Shown here: positions 37,429-47,821 of the stretch, piece by piece
Position numbering within the stretch: the first letter of the stretch is position 1
Layout of the letters: each line of letters begins with the position of its first letter
Program-made: the position numbers and the translations under genes
Notes under the pieces: generated by a model
Database searches by the model: none
Seen by the model: only the letters and a program-made list of their open reading frames with translations
What the model was told of the DNA's origin: nothing
From: Omphalotus guepiniiformis
Taxonomy: Eukaryota; Basidiomycota; Agaricomycetes; Agaricales; Omphalotaceae
Reading direction: 5' to 3'
Assembly (NCBI GenBank): GCA_028554645.1
Contig: JAQOOI010000075.1
Coordinates: 558,001 to 622,000, forward strand
DNA length: 64,000 bases

Positions 37429-39190
37429 ATGGGTGTTCTCTGCGGCTCTCCCAACCCTCCAATCATCCACTTTGCGCCGAAAACTGCTCAACTTCCCCTC
37501 AAAAACTCCGAGAAGCCGCAGGACGGTTCCAGCACACAGACAGACTCTCTACGAAGCCTAATTCAATCTAAATGTCCTAGTCTCTTCACTCCTTTCGAAC
37601 CTGTTTGGTGGCTCGCAAAGTTCGTCCTCCTGAATTGCTTTTGTAACTATCAGCATCCGATGTTTTTTTATCTGTGCAGTGGCCATATGCAGACAACTTT
37701 CTCAGTTTTCGCGGATCTCTCTGAAGTGGACAGTGTATGGTATCGGAGGTATGTTGTGCCTTGTCTGATTTGCTAGTATCCTGACACTCATGCCACAAAT
37801 CGGAGACAACACTTAAGCCTATTAGACGGGGGTACATTGTCAGTGGTAGACCACCCTCCTTGCAACACACTTCAAGGTTTAGTGACTGATTCATTCCAGA
37901 GGCTTAGACTTTGCTCCAATAGATGACTCAAAACTCAACGAGGATACCCCAATCATCGTGATACAGCACGGTCTTTCAGGTGGTGAGTGCCCTTATTATT
38001 TTACAGTAGGACTGGATTGTAATTTTATCCTGAATGTTCAAGGATCCTATGAGCCGTACATTAAAGCTATCGTATCGCGTGCTACTCTACCCGTCAACAA
38101 AGGCGGTCTTGGCTACCGATCCGTCGTCGTACACCATCGAGGCTGTCCGTCCGTTTTTCGTTCTTACACGGTCACCATGATTAATGAAAGCCATTCGCAT
38201 CTGTAGGTGGCGGTGTGCCTGTGACAAGTCCAAAGTTGTACACTGCAGGCGGAACGGACGATATTCGCCAAGCTCTCATGTACATCTCAAACAAGTATCC
38301 CCGAGCGATATTGCTTGGTCTTGGGTTTTCGTTGGGTGCGAATATCATGACGCGATATCTGGCTCAGGAGGGAGAAAATAGTCGTTTAAGCTGTGCTTGC
38401 GCTTTGGCTAATGTGGGTGGTTTTCTAAACGGAATGATACCCAAAGAAATGACTTTTTGGTAGCCTTGGGATTTAGCGGCTAATAGCGATCAGTGAGTCT
38501 ATTCTCTGCTTTTCGATTGTTCTGCTGATGATCCAACGGCCTTTGAATTCCAGATTAGAGAGCACTTACGTTGGGAAATATATTTATAACCGTGCCCTGG
38601 GATACAACCTACTCTCTCTCACGAAACAACACTACAAGCCGCTCGCACTTGATCAACCTGATCTTCCTATCGCAAAGTCACTCACGAAGCTCATGCCCGT
38701 GACGAAAATGACTCTTACAGAATATGACGACCAATTTTCGCGCCATATCGGAGGTCCTGCTCCGGAATACCCGTTCCCTACTGTCAACGCGTTTTACAAC
38801 GCGATGTCAAGCCATAAAGTTATAGGAGATATTCGTGTACCGTTCCTCGCGCTGAACTCGGTGGATGATCCTGTGGTGCAGTGTGTGCCGATGGACGGAG
38901 CAGGGAACAAGTTTGTCGTTATGGTGTTGACTTGGGGCGGGGGTCACTTGGGCTGGTTCAATAACGGTTCAGGGGACAGATGGACAACTCAGCCTGTGTT
39001 GGAATGGTTGAGGTTGATGGGGGAAGATGTAGCTTTGAAGAGTGGGTATGAGAGGGGTAAGAGGGTCTTTGTGGGTGATACAGGGTTTTTTCAAGAAGAT
39101 GACGGTAGAGATCTGGGGTGTAAGGAGACTGATGGAGGATGCTTGATCAATGGGAATGCGGGTGTAGACGGTGTTTTCAAGGGACTTTGA
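37429..39190 (+). CDS. Alpha/beta hydrolase of the YheT/EHT1 type (medium-chain ester synthase/esterase-like)
   Basis: The pieces read PFEPVWWLASGHMQTTFSVF (the family start W-L-x-x-GH-x-QT), FAPIDDSKLNEDTPIIVIQH with GLSGGSYEPYI, GGLGYRSVVVHHRGC, LYTAGGTDDIRQAL, the nucleophile elbow ILLGLGFSLGANIMTRYL, NPWDLAANSDQLESTYVGKY, YPFPTVNAFYNAMSSHKVIG with VPFLALNSVDDPVV (catalytic Asp), and a late His in WGGGHLGWFN. This order matches UPF0017/YheT hydrolases, including yeast Eht1/Eeb1, which make and break medium-chain fatty-acid ethyl esters; the substrate here is unproven. Join near 38410: ALAN/PWDL through an intron ending TTTTTGGTAG. About six introns, catalytic triad complete. Confidence 0.88.
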
Positions 39191-39282
39191 ATTGGTTAGT
39201 TATCTCATTGCATTGTACTATACTAGACTCCACAATGATTGGTTCTGTAATAGAAGTGACTGGAAAGTTACGAAGCAGTGAG

Positions 39283-39288
39283 CACGTG
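39283..39288. promoter_or_regulatory. CACGTG box
   Basis: CACGTG, 62 nt upstream of the proposed ATG at 39351, the same spacing seen for other genes in the window. This mildly supports that small gene. Confidence 0.3.
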
Positions 39289-39350
39289 AAGACTTGTGAA
39301 ATGCGGCCGCATAACGAACTTGGAAGTAGCAAAGTTCAACTGCTGTAACT

Positions 39351-39923
39351 ATGACTGGACTGAGGGCTAATACCTCCATGAAACCATAGTACGTCCCCTT
39401 TCGACCCACCCCACGAGGAATTTTCGAGCACGTCTTCCAATGCCGAACACGTCACAGCGAGTACCATCGCGATTTCGTCCGCTGGGCCCTGATTGCGAGC
39501 CCCTCTGACCAAGAGAACACACACTACGTAGCTGCCCTACCCACGAACCCTACCGCTGGAACTTTGGGTATCCTCCTCAGCTGGTGTACTTCTAGCGGAT
39601 ATCCTTGGCTCCTCGGAAGGCATCAAAAGCCCTTACGTCACGTCACACAACTCCAATACCTTCCAAGTTCCTACACACCCGTCTCTATATGGGGACACTG
39701 GGATATGGAGCTACAGAGAGAAGCTGAAGCGGTCCCGGGAGGATATTGCCCTACATTTTTTACTTTAAATGATCAAGTATTGTATAGCCCATCACGGGTC
39801 CCAGACACAACTCGAGGTTCTCGACAGATGGCATTCTTGCAGGAAATGAGCAGCAGCATGCTTTACGCGAAAATACTCATAGAAGTTCAACAAACGAGAG
39901 CTTCCCGGGTCAATCGGATATAA
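39351..39923 (+). CDS. Hypothetical protein of ~168 residues
   Basis: A frame without stops runs from about 39393 to 39923 where no other gene lies. It joins a proposed first exon (39351-39388, MTGLRANTSMKP) through a 67-nt intron with donor GTACGTCCCC and acceptor CACGTCACAG, giving KPYEYHRDFVRWALIASPSD. The protein has mixed composition (SIWGHWDMELQREAEAVPGG, LYSPSRVPDTTRGSRQMAFL, MSSSMLYAKILIEVQQ), unlike random translation, and GC is raised at third codon positions. I recognise no domain, signal or membrane span. It could also be an exon remnant of a larger decayed gene. Start and intron are the weakest parts of the call. Confidence 0.45.
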
Positions 39924-40315
39924 AACGGGACTCATGAGCTTCCGAGAGAAGGACAGTCTCAGGTGAGTAGACTAGAATTTCCTGAACTCTACTGTCTTGC
40001 CATATGGTCTCGCAACTCAAAAGAATAGCTTCTCCAAAGGATGCCGCCTCGGGGGGTACAACGCATGCCGTAGCTCTTATTGCTCTCACGATCGTATTCA
40101 CTACTACAGCTGATAGAAGTTCTTGAGCTTTCTATCTTAAAAATGGTATCTTCGCGGAGGAAAATAGCCCGATGTCGTGAATCCTACTGAGTCAGACGGC
40201 GCGTTCAACGACGTATAGCACGTATGGGCACGGACAATGCTTCCTCACAATCGGCGCATATAAGAAAGCAATACCTTCTCTTCGACGTGATCTCAATCCC
40301 TTATTGGCGACCTCG
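39924..40315. other. P450 promoter region
   Basis: About 390 nt with a TATAAG at 40259-40264, about 55 nt before the P450 ATG. Otherwise nothing supportable. Confidence 0.4.
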
Positions 40316-43005
40316 ATGATCAGTAATCTTTTCGAACTCCTTTGCATTGGTCTCCTTTTGAGAGTGCTTTGGTCTTTCTTGCACCACCGTTTTGTCTCAT
40401 CTACCTTGGATAATTTGCCAGGGCCAGATGCTGAATCCTGGTTTAATGGTATATGCTTTCTGGAAGGATAAGACGGTGTTCTAATTGTTGTACCCAGGAA
40501 ATTTCCTACAGATATTCAATAGTAATGCATGGGAGTTCCATGGCCACCTGGCTAAGCAATGTGCGTACAGCCTTCATACGAGGCACCTCGTATTCTGATT
40601 TCATGACACAGATGGCCACGCCATTCGCGTGAATTCATTTCTAGGGGTGAAAATGATTTATCTTGTTCAAAGTCTGCATCATGCTGATTCATTTCTTCAA
40701 TCGCACAGGAGAGGCAGCTCTATATTTTTGATCCCAAAGCGATGCATAACATCCTTGTCAAGGTAATTGTTTGTCGAAGCGGATTTCGGTGTCATCTAAT
40801 TCGATTTAAACGCAGGATCAAGCCATTTTCGAAGAAACTGATGGCTTTACTCAGTATGGGTCTAAGTTTCTCTTTTTTTAATAACTTATTCATTTGACCC
40901 TTATAGCGGCAATGCTCTCGTCTTTGGTCCCGGATTACTAGGAACATTGGGTAAGGCACTTGGATTGGAAGTTGGTTTTGAGTGGTATCTGACGCATGGT
41001 CTGCGTTAGGTGACCAGCATCGCAAACAGCGTAGGATGCTCAGCCCTGTGTTCTCTGCTGCGCATATGCGAGACATGGGTACTAGAAGCCTGCTCGGGTC
41101 TCTTTCCCTGACCTTTCTGATCAACCTTTCTAGTGCCAACCTTCAACACCATTACTCACAAGGTTGAGTATGAACTGTGTAGACTTTCCCTATAACCACT
41201 CATGATATTGTTTAGCTACGAGACACCATAGCGAAGAAGATTAAAGGTGGCTCACCGGAGCAGGAGGTACTTTAGCCATTCGTCGCTATGGACACCTTTA
41301 ACACTACTCGTTCCATGTAGATCGAGATACTCTCTTGGATGGCTCGCACTGCCCTCGAACTGATCGGGCAATCTGGTCTAGGCTACTCATTCGACTCGTT
41401 GAGCGACGACGCTTCTGCCCACCCATACAGCGGGATTGTCAAGGAGCTGGTGTTAGTGCCCTTCAATTGAAGCATGATAGCATTCTGAGTAATCTTTTTC
41501 CAGTCCTGCCCAGATGCGAATGTGGTTCATGCGCGACTATGTTATCCCTTGGGCTGTGAAGATTGGTCCCTCTGGATTTCGTCGCTTTATCATGGATACG
41601 GTGCCTATTAAAAGGCTCCATCACATTAGGGACATGTCTGATTACATGCATAAATTATCAGTCGAAATCTACGAAAGCAAGAAACGTGCCTTGGAGCAAG
41701 GCGATGAATATGTCGAACGCCAGGTTGGAAACGGCAAGGACGTTCTCAGCGTTCTAAGTGAGTGCATTTACTCACACTTCTGGGCAGAAGGTGACATTGA
41801 CCTGACTGCAGTGAAGGCAAACTTGACAGCCTCGAATGAGGATAGACTCAGCGAGGAGGAAGTAATTAGCCAGGTAAGTACATACTGGGGTGCATCATGG
41901 ATGTAATTCACTTGCCATTCTTTCCAGATGTCGTGAGTAGCCTGCATCCTTGACTGAGCATACCATTCGTAAAGAGGTTATATTCTAGCACCCTTATTTT
42001 TGCCGCAATGGACACCACTTCGGTCGGTCTATTCCTTTCTGCACAAAAAGCACCTCGGCTGATACCAAAGCATACCAGAGCGCGCTAGCCCGTGTACTTC
42101 ACCTTCTTGCTCGTCATCCGGATGTTCAGGATAAGCTCCGAAAGGAACTCCTTGAGGCACATGCACCAAACGGGGGAAATCTGACGTACAATGAACTGGA
42201 AGCACTTCCATATCTTGACGCTATATGTCGGGAGACACTTCGGCTGTGAGTCTTCAGATTGATATCCTGATATTGAATACTGAACACAGCGCAGCTATTC
42301 ACCAGTATCGTTTGCTCTACGAACGTTAGTCAGTGAAACAAGCTCTTTGAAAGGGTATGCTCAGGTTCTCTCCAATTCAGTGCTCGTCGAGATGCGGTTA
42401 TTCCTCTGCACACCCCAGTAGCAGGCCGCGATGGCAATTCAATCAAAGAGATTCTCGTCTCCCGCGGCACCTCTATTATCATGTCTATTCTGAACTCGAA
42501 TCGTAACCCGGCTCTTTGGGGCCCAGACGTTCTTGAGTGGAAACCTGAAAGATGGCTTTCGCCTCTGCCCTCAGCTCTTGTCGATGCGCGCATCCCTGGA
42601 GTATACTCTCATTTGTAAGTACACATCTTACTCGATCCCTGGAGACTAGTTCGTTGTTAACGTGCGAGGTTGTAGAATGACTTTCCTTGGCGGAGGACGA
42701 TCCTGCATGTTTGTACCCCGCTAATTTCATGCATTGGGCGTGTATCTTACTGTTTTCTTACTCAGTGGCTTCAAATTTTCGCAACTGGAGATGAGTGAGC
42801 TTCATTCTTCAGCTGAATGACGGAAATATCAATTATCTAAAAATATACAACAGAGGCCGTATTGTCAACTCTGGTCGCGTCCTTCAAGTTTGCGCCCTCA
42901 GACAGGGACTCGGAAATCTTTTGGCAGATGAACGGCATCACAGCACCAGTTGTAGGAAAGGATCTACACCCACAGCTACCTCTCAAGGTAAGTTTGGCGA
43001 ATTGA
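40316..43005 (+). CDS. Cytochrome P450 monooxygenase
   Basis: N-terminal membrane anchor MISNLFELLCIGLLLRVLWS, then the Pro-rich hinge LDNLPGPDAESWFNG. Later blocks are YGHAIRVNSFLGERQLYIFD, QHRKQRRMLSPVFSAAHMRD (helix C W/HRxxR-type), LIGQSGLGYSFDSLSDDASA, helix I STLIFAAMDTTS with the A/G-x-D-T-T oxygen-binding motif, helix K ETLRL (ExxR), PERWLSP, and the haem loop FLGGGRSCIGFKFSQLEM with the ligand Cys. A substrate-recognition stretch near the end reads QLPLKVSLAN. About a dozen introns. The exons between 40800-41000 and 42290-42370 are the least certain. The family is typical of agaric ER P450s used for xenobiotics or secondary metabolites. I do not assign a CYP number. No cluster of biosynthetic genes adjoins it. 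Confidence 0.9.
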
Positions 43006-43443
43006 GATGGTCGAATGTCGAGTATTGGTAGAGATACAAGATATCTTGTACATAAGCTGTGATCTTGAACTTACGGAATGAAGAACGCGTATGGCTATAT
43101 ACACTGCAGACTTGACCTCACAGCATGGACTCGAAAGTGAATGGACTCGGCCTGCGGTTGAGTTGTTGTACTGCTCGCCGAATTCCTGAGGAGAATCTGT
43201 TCCTTGATAGAGGTATTTGATAGCTCGAGGGGAATACTGGCGTGTCGACCAAATGCGGGGTAACAAAACGACGGGCGCTTCATTTCGAGCCAGTCGAGCA
43301 TAGTTCACAGATGCGACCAAGGGATGGTAACGCTCGAACAGTTTGAGGGGCTACACCGTATTCACTCTGCTAAAAGTACATGACATTCCAAGTGAACACA
43401 TCGTAAGATTCAAGCTTACAAATTAAAGAGCTCCCATGTCCCT
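43006..43443. other. Convergent 3' region between P450 and BUD13
   Basis: About 440 nt between converging stops. No gene-like frame or repeat recognised. Confidence 0.4.
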
Positions 43444-44481
43444 CTACATGTCATCCACGCTCCACTGGTAGCTCTCCAGCTGAGTCCGCTTTGTGGTGTT
43501 CTTTGTTTGGAATAGTTTCTTTTCGAAACCATTACCTCGATCTATTAGCATAAGTATGAGTGCTGAGGACATGAGCGAAAACACTTGGGAAGCGAACTCA
43601 CCAACACCGTCCCACCTATAGCCTGGTTTGATTCCGAAACGATTCGGCGGCGGAGGTGGTCCAGTGTACTCTGGTCTCCGTGGGCCTTTGCTTTTCTTCT
43701 TCTGCAGAGAGTAATCAGCACGAAATAAATGATTCGAATATATTCAACTCACGGTTAAGAACGCAGCAGCAGGATCGTTCCAACGATCCTGTGCTTTCTG
43801 TTCTTCATTGAGGTCAGCATCATCTACACCCCGCGCGAAAGGTCTATTCCGCTGCTTCTCCAGTTCCCGCTTCAACTTCTCCTTTTCGTCCTTCTGCACC
43901 AGCCCTTTACCCCATTCCATCTTCTGAGCTTCCTTCTCTTCCTGCTCGCGTTTCTTCCTAGCAGCTTCTGCCTGAGCGGCTTTTGTGTCAATTTTCCGAC
44001 CAGTTGCATCACGGTACACTGTTTCCTGCATTCGTGCGATCTCCTCCTGCGTTGCTGTCGGCTCCGCAACATCCTTGCGTCCAACTTTCTTCAGCTGCTT
44101 AGCAGTCACAAGACCACCAACGAACGGCTTATCTTCTTCAACCACCATAGGTTGTTCATCAGCTGCTGGTGGGGGGCTCTCCTCCTTTATTCGCTGGCCT
44201 TCCTGTATTGTCGCCCACCCCGAAGAGCCCTCAGCTGTCGAACCTGCCACCTTCCGCTTCTTGAATCCTCTGTCCTTTTCTATAACAGCTTCTGAGATAT
44301 CCTCCGCGTCGTCTTTACTATGATCTCCCCACCCTATATCTTCGTCGTTGATAAAACCTGGGCCAGATTGTGCAGATTGGCCTTTGGCTTTTCGTTTCTT
44401 CTTGTGGGGTGCGCGAGCGAGAATCGCGTCTGCTTTGGGTCCAGACATATATTTCTCTGCTAGATATGCCTTCATAGACAT
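43444..44481 (-). CDS. BUD13: Pre-mRNA-splicing factor BUD13/CWC26 (RES complex)
   Basis: RES-complex subunit that binds Snu17 and Pml1 in the activated spliceosome and helps retain and splice weak introns. It begins [20 protein letters not shown], followed by basic and acidic stretches. The conserved core is [20 protein letters not shown] with [13 protein letters not shown]. The conserved C-terminus is [38 protein letters not shown] and a final SYQWSVDDM. This end is the part that binds Snu17 in yeast. Two introns near the 3' end (after AAFLT and after WDGV). Length and motif order are normal. It faces the glutaredoxin gene across 147 nt. Confidence 0.94.
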
Positions 44482-44628
44482 TTTGAAACCGAAGCTGACT
44501 GGATATAGTGAGACAAGCTGTTAGAGTCACGCATGCCGGTGGAATGCCGTTGAAACGCCTATGAGCCCGGTAACTCAAAAGGTTTTAGTTACCGGCCTCT
44601 CAGATCAGAACACCCATCATCCAGAGCC

Positions 44629-45228
44629 ATGATATCCCGTTGGTTGCCACCGATATCTCGCATGTTCTCTACCATTACTCCAACCTCAATAGCCGTAAAG
44701 AATTACGTAGAGGTCTGTCGCCTTCGACCAAAAGCATTCAGGCTCATTAGTTGAATTCTCGAGTACAGTCAACCATTGAAGAGAACAAGATCACCATCTT
44801 CTCCAAGAGCTACTGTGATTTTTGCCATGAGACGAAATCTCTTTTCATAGCGAAATTTCGGGATGTACCAGTGAAAGTATGCGAGTACGTCTCCGTGGTC
44901 GACTCGGTCGCTGTGAGGGCTTAGTGATTTGAACTTACCTCGACTCCCCTGCTAGGGTGGATCGGCTTGAGGCAGGCCCAGCAATCCAGTCTTACTTGAT
45001 ACGGAGGACTGGACAACGTACTTTCCCCAATGTATTCATCAGTGAGTGATTTACATGTACCAGCTTACAATCGTTTAACACCTTTTCTGTAGACAAGCAA
45101 CATATTGGAGGTACATTCAATCCAATTCTGTTTCTACAACCCGAGTTTCTGACTTTGGCTATTCAGGCAACGACGCTATTCAGGCTGCATTCAAGAGTGG
45201 AAAGCTTGCAACTCTAATCAAAACATAG
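44629..45228 (+). CDS. Dithiol glutaredoxin with active site CDFC
   Basis: Thiol-disulfide oxidoreductase using glutathione. Four exons: MISRWLPPISRMFSTITPTS and VKNYVE, then STIEENKITIFSKSYCDFCH, VPVKVCEVDRLEAGPAIQSY, LIRRTGQRTFPNVFI, and NKQHIGGNDAIQAAFKSGKL ending ATLIKT. The glutathione-binding TFPN (usual TVPN) and GGND elements are present. The active-site CxxC is Cys-Asp-Phe-Cys, not the common CPYC/CPFC. The first ~20 residues are Arg/Ser-rich without acids, resembling a mitochondrial presequence, so mitochondrial or dual targeting is possible. Splice joins at VE/STI, VCE/VDR, VFI/NKQ and IGG/ND are all in frame. Confidence 0.88.
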
Positions 45229-45334
45229 CCCCAACTACTACTACAACATATGTGCCAGTGTACAGAACATTTATTGCTTGATTACAGTATTTTTAAGAGA
45301 CCTCCACCTCGTAGAACCAGACAATCCACCACGA

Positions 45335-47124
45335 TCATTCATAAAAAGCGCGCAATGACGCCATTGAGCGTCGCAGAGTATCGGTAGCATGGGACGGGCT
45401 ATCAGAAAGAGTGACTTGATACGGAGATGGTTGAAGAATAGACAGGATATCAGGACTTGCAGGACGTATGCTGTCTGACGACCGTGACAGACCCATGTCT
45501 ATTTCCTCCACTTCGGAGGAAGAAGCCCATTCGTCAAACCTAGAAGTGTTAAAGCAAGCATTTGAAGAAAACGAGATACAAGAATCTTCTTCTTGAGGTT
45601 GACGACAAGAAATTCTCCGCCGGACACTCGGCTTGTGGCTTGGAGAGAGCTGAGCTTGTCGAGGAGTTGCGTTGCGAACTGTTTCTAGGAACTCGTCGAA
45701 GAAGGATGAAAGTGGCTTCGTTACTTTAGGCCTCTTTTGTGGTGGGGAATTTTCGGCGCTGTTATTGGAGACACTGTGAGCATTTTTGATTTCGGTGATA
45801 AGCACTGGATGAGATGATTCTTGAACAACTTGATTCGAGGGAGGCGAGGGGGCAAACGTATTTGGTATTTCCGACGTAGGAGATTCTGGGAATAATGGTT
45901 GTTTTGATTCAGCGGCACAAGCCTGAGACGCTTGTAGAAACTTTTCGGAATCATCCTCTTGTCTTTTCTTTCTTGCACTGGAAGCGGTTAGTTGAACAAA
46001 TCGCAGGGGTGGTGGAGACAACGGGACGTCGTTCGGCGGTACTGCGTCTTTGCATATATTACTAGATATTCCAGTGAGTGTGCTGAATACAGCTGAGCAA
46101 TAAGCGTGTTAAAGCTCGCACTTTTTTCGTGAAAACCTGACAAGAGAAGTACAGTCTACCTCCGATACAGATACAAACGTCAAAGGACGACGTGTGGAAG
46201 CCGTGACCGGTTGAGACCTAGCATGAAGAACCCTTTTCTTTTCCGTCTTTTCTTCACCGTGAAATTGCTGTAAAGTCTTCCATTGTGTGATGGGTTTCAA
46301 TTCGATGGAAGGACTTGAAGTATCTCTCCCTCGCGCGGATATGAAGGACGCTGTGCGGATCGACGATGATCGATGAGGATCGACACGGGCATGTTTCCTA
46401 TGCGTCCGCTGGGGTGAGTGATCAACCGATGGGACAAATTGTAAGGGCTTCCTAGAACAACTTTCAGAGGGACCTCCAGATGGGTTTGCGAGGTCATCAA
46501 CAGGATCAACATGAGACATGACAGCAGCTTGAAAGAGGCGGTCGGATAGAGGTCCACGGCGCACACGCCTTCGCCTTCGCGTAGTTTGTATTTCCATATT
46601 GTCGGACATCTCTGGCGACGACGAAGGAATGCGCAGAGCAGGACGTTTGCGGGGTCTTGAAGGTTTCGAAGAGACTGTTTCGGAATCAATCGTCCTATTA
46701 GCATAGTTTTGTTGTCCTCGTTTCCTTTTAGTGGGCCTCGAAGGGTCTGCATAGGTCTTGAGAAAATGATCGACGGTGACACTAGCTTCGTTCGCTTCGA
46801 GTTTCGATGGAGTGTGTCTAGCAGAGGAGGCTGCGCTAGGAAGACCTTGAGGCGAAGTATCCTGTAGAGCTTGCACCTTGGTATCACCACCAGACTCTTC
46901 AGCAATCTTCATTGAATTCTCTCGCAGAGTTAAACTTTGGAGATTTTCGATGCTTGACGCGCCATTGTCATGTGGAGGTGAACTGGAAAGATACACTCCG
47001 AGACATGGATCTACGGCTGCGTGCCTTTTGCGTTTGCGTTTGCGTTTGACCTGTAAAAGTGATAAGGAATAGCAAAAGTCTTTCTTGAGGTGACACGTAC
47101 GAAATGCTCGAAGCTATTGTGCAT
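45335..47124 (-). CDS. Uncharacterised basic, disordered (probably nuclear) protein
   Basis: A small first exon MHNSFEHF joins across an intron (donor GTACGTGTCA, acceptor CACTTTTACAG) to VKRKRKRKRHAAVDPCLGVY, a strong basic nuclear-localisation cluster. A long exon follows to about 46112 with further basic motifs (RPTKRKRGQQNYANR, TTRRRRRVRRGPLS). An intron near 46025-46110 leads to NICKDAVPPNDVPLSPPPLR and the rest. The final part carries short ordered patches such as KPLSSFFDEFLETVRNATPR and VRRRISCRQ, ending ATDTLRRSMASLRAFYE. Composition (Ser, Pro, Arg, Lys) and three basic clusters suggest a nuclear scaffold or DNA-associated protein, but I recognise no family. The long frame and clean joins support a real gene. 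Confidence 0.7.
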
Positions 47125-47821
47125 ATAGCTAAGATGTAAGAAGATATTGCCTTACATAATAGACCTTGGTCTATGTACAGTAACAAAGAAATGACTTTGC
47201 TATCGTTGCATCCTCCTCTACAGCCTCTGAAGTTTGAATGAAGCTCAATCATCATATGTTTTGCTATAGGCTTAATCTTTCTACCTGGCCGTTCGAAGAT
47301 CGGATCATAGCAACATACTGCGCATGAGAGTTCTAGTGACTATCAGATAAGAAAGAAGTTCTCAGTCTCTCACCATCATCTTGTGTACCTGTTCGACGCA
47401 AGTAGAGCGCCCTTCCGAGGCCTTCAAGGAGCCTCGAGGCCGGTCGGTTGTGCTTGATAGCGTAATAGTAATACTATCTGTACTCACATCATCCAGTAAA
47501 GGACTATCTGATAAGTTCGAAGGTACTCTTCAGCTATCTGATAATTTAAGCGACCGTAGCGAGCTATAATCCGAGATCCATCTTCTTTGTTTATTTTCAA
47601 CACTTCGTACATCCACGAACTCTGACATATCATTCAACGTCTCCACGCGCTAGTGCATGTTCAGCTGAGAAAAGATTACTAATTCCTATCTTTGTGGCTG
47701 CCGATAACGACCCGAATCGATCCAGCATGGCTACTAGCCGTGCCACAAGCCTAGAGCTTTCTCACTTGAACCAACAAGTTCAGCTTTCCTTTTTACTGTC
47801 ACCTTCTCACCTAAACTTCAA
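47125..47821. promoter_or_regulatory. Divergent promoter with three ATCWGATAA (iron-GATA type) sites
   Basis: About 700 nt between the basic-protein gene and the MFS gene. Exact ATCWGATAA nonamers lie at 47342-47350 (ATCAGATAA), 47506-47514 and 47536-47544 (both ATCTGATAA). Each sits inside the palindrome TATCWGATA. This matches the published consensus for fungal iron-responsive GATA repressors (SreA/Urbs1/Fep1 class). A fourth partial CTATCTG lies at 47474, with 30-nt spacing to the next two. I see no coding sequence here. Confidence 0.5.

Noticed and set aside
43095..43320. Small minus-strand frames downstream of the P450
   Set aside because: Short, mutually overlapping and without protein-like pattern.
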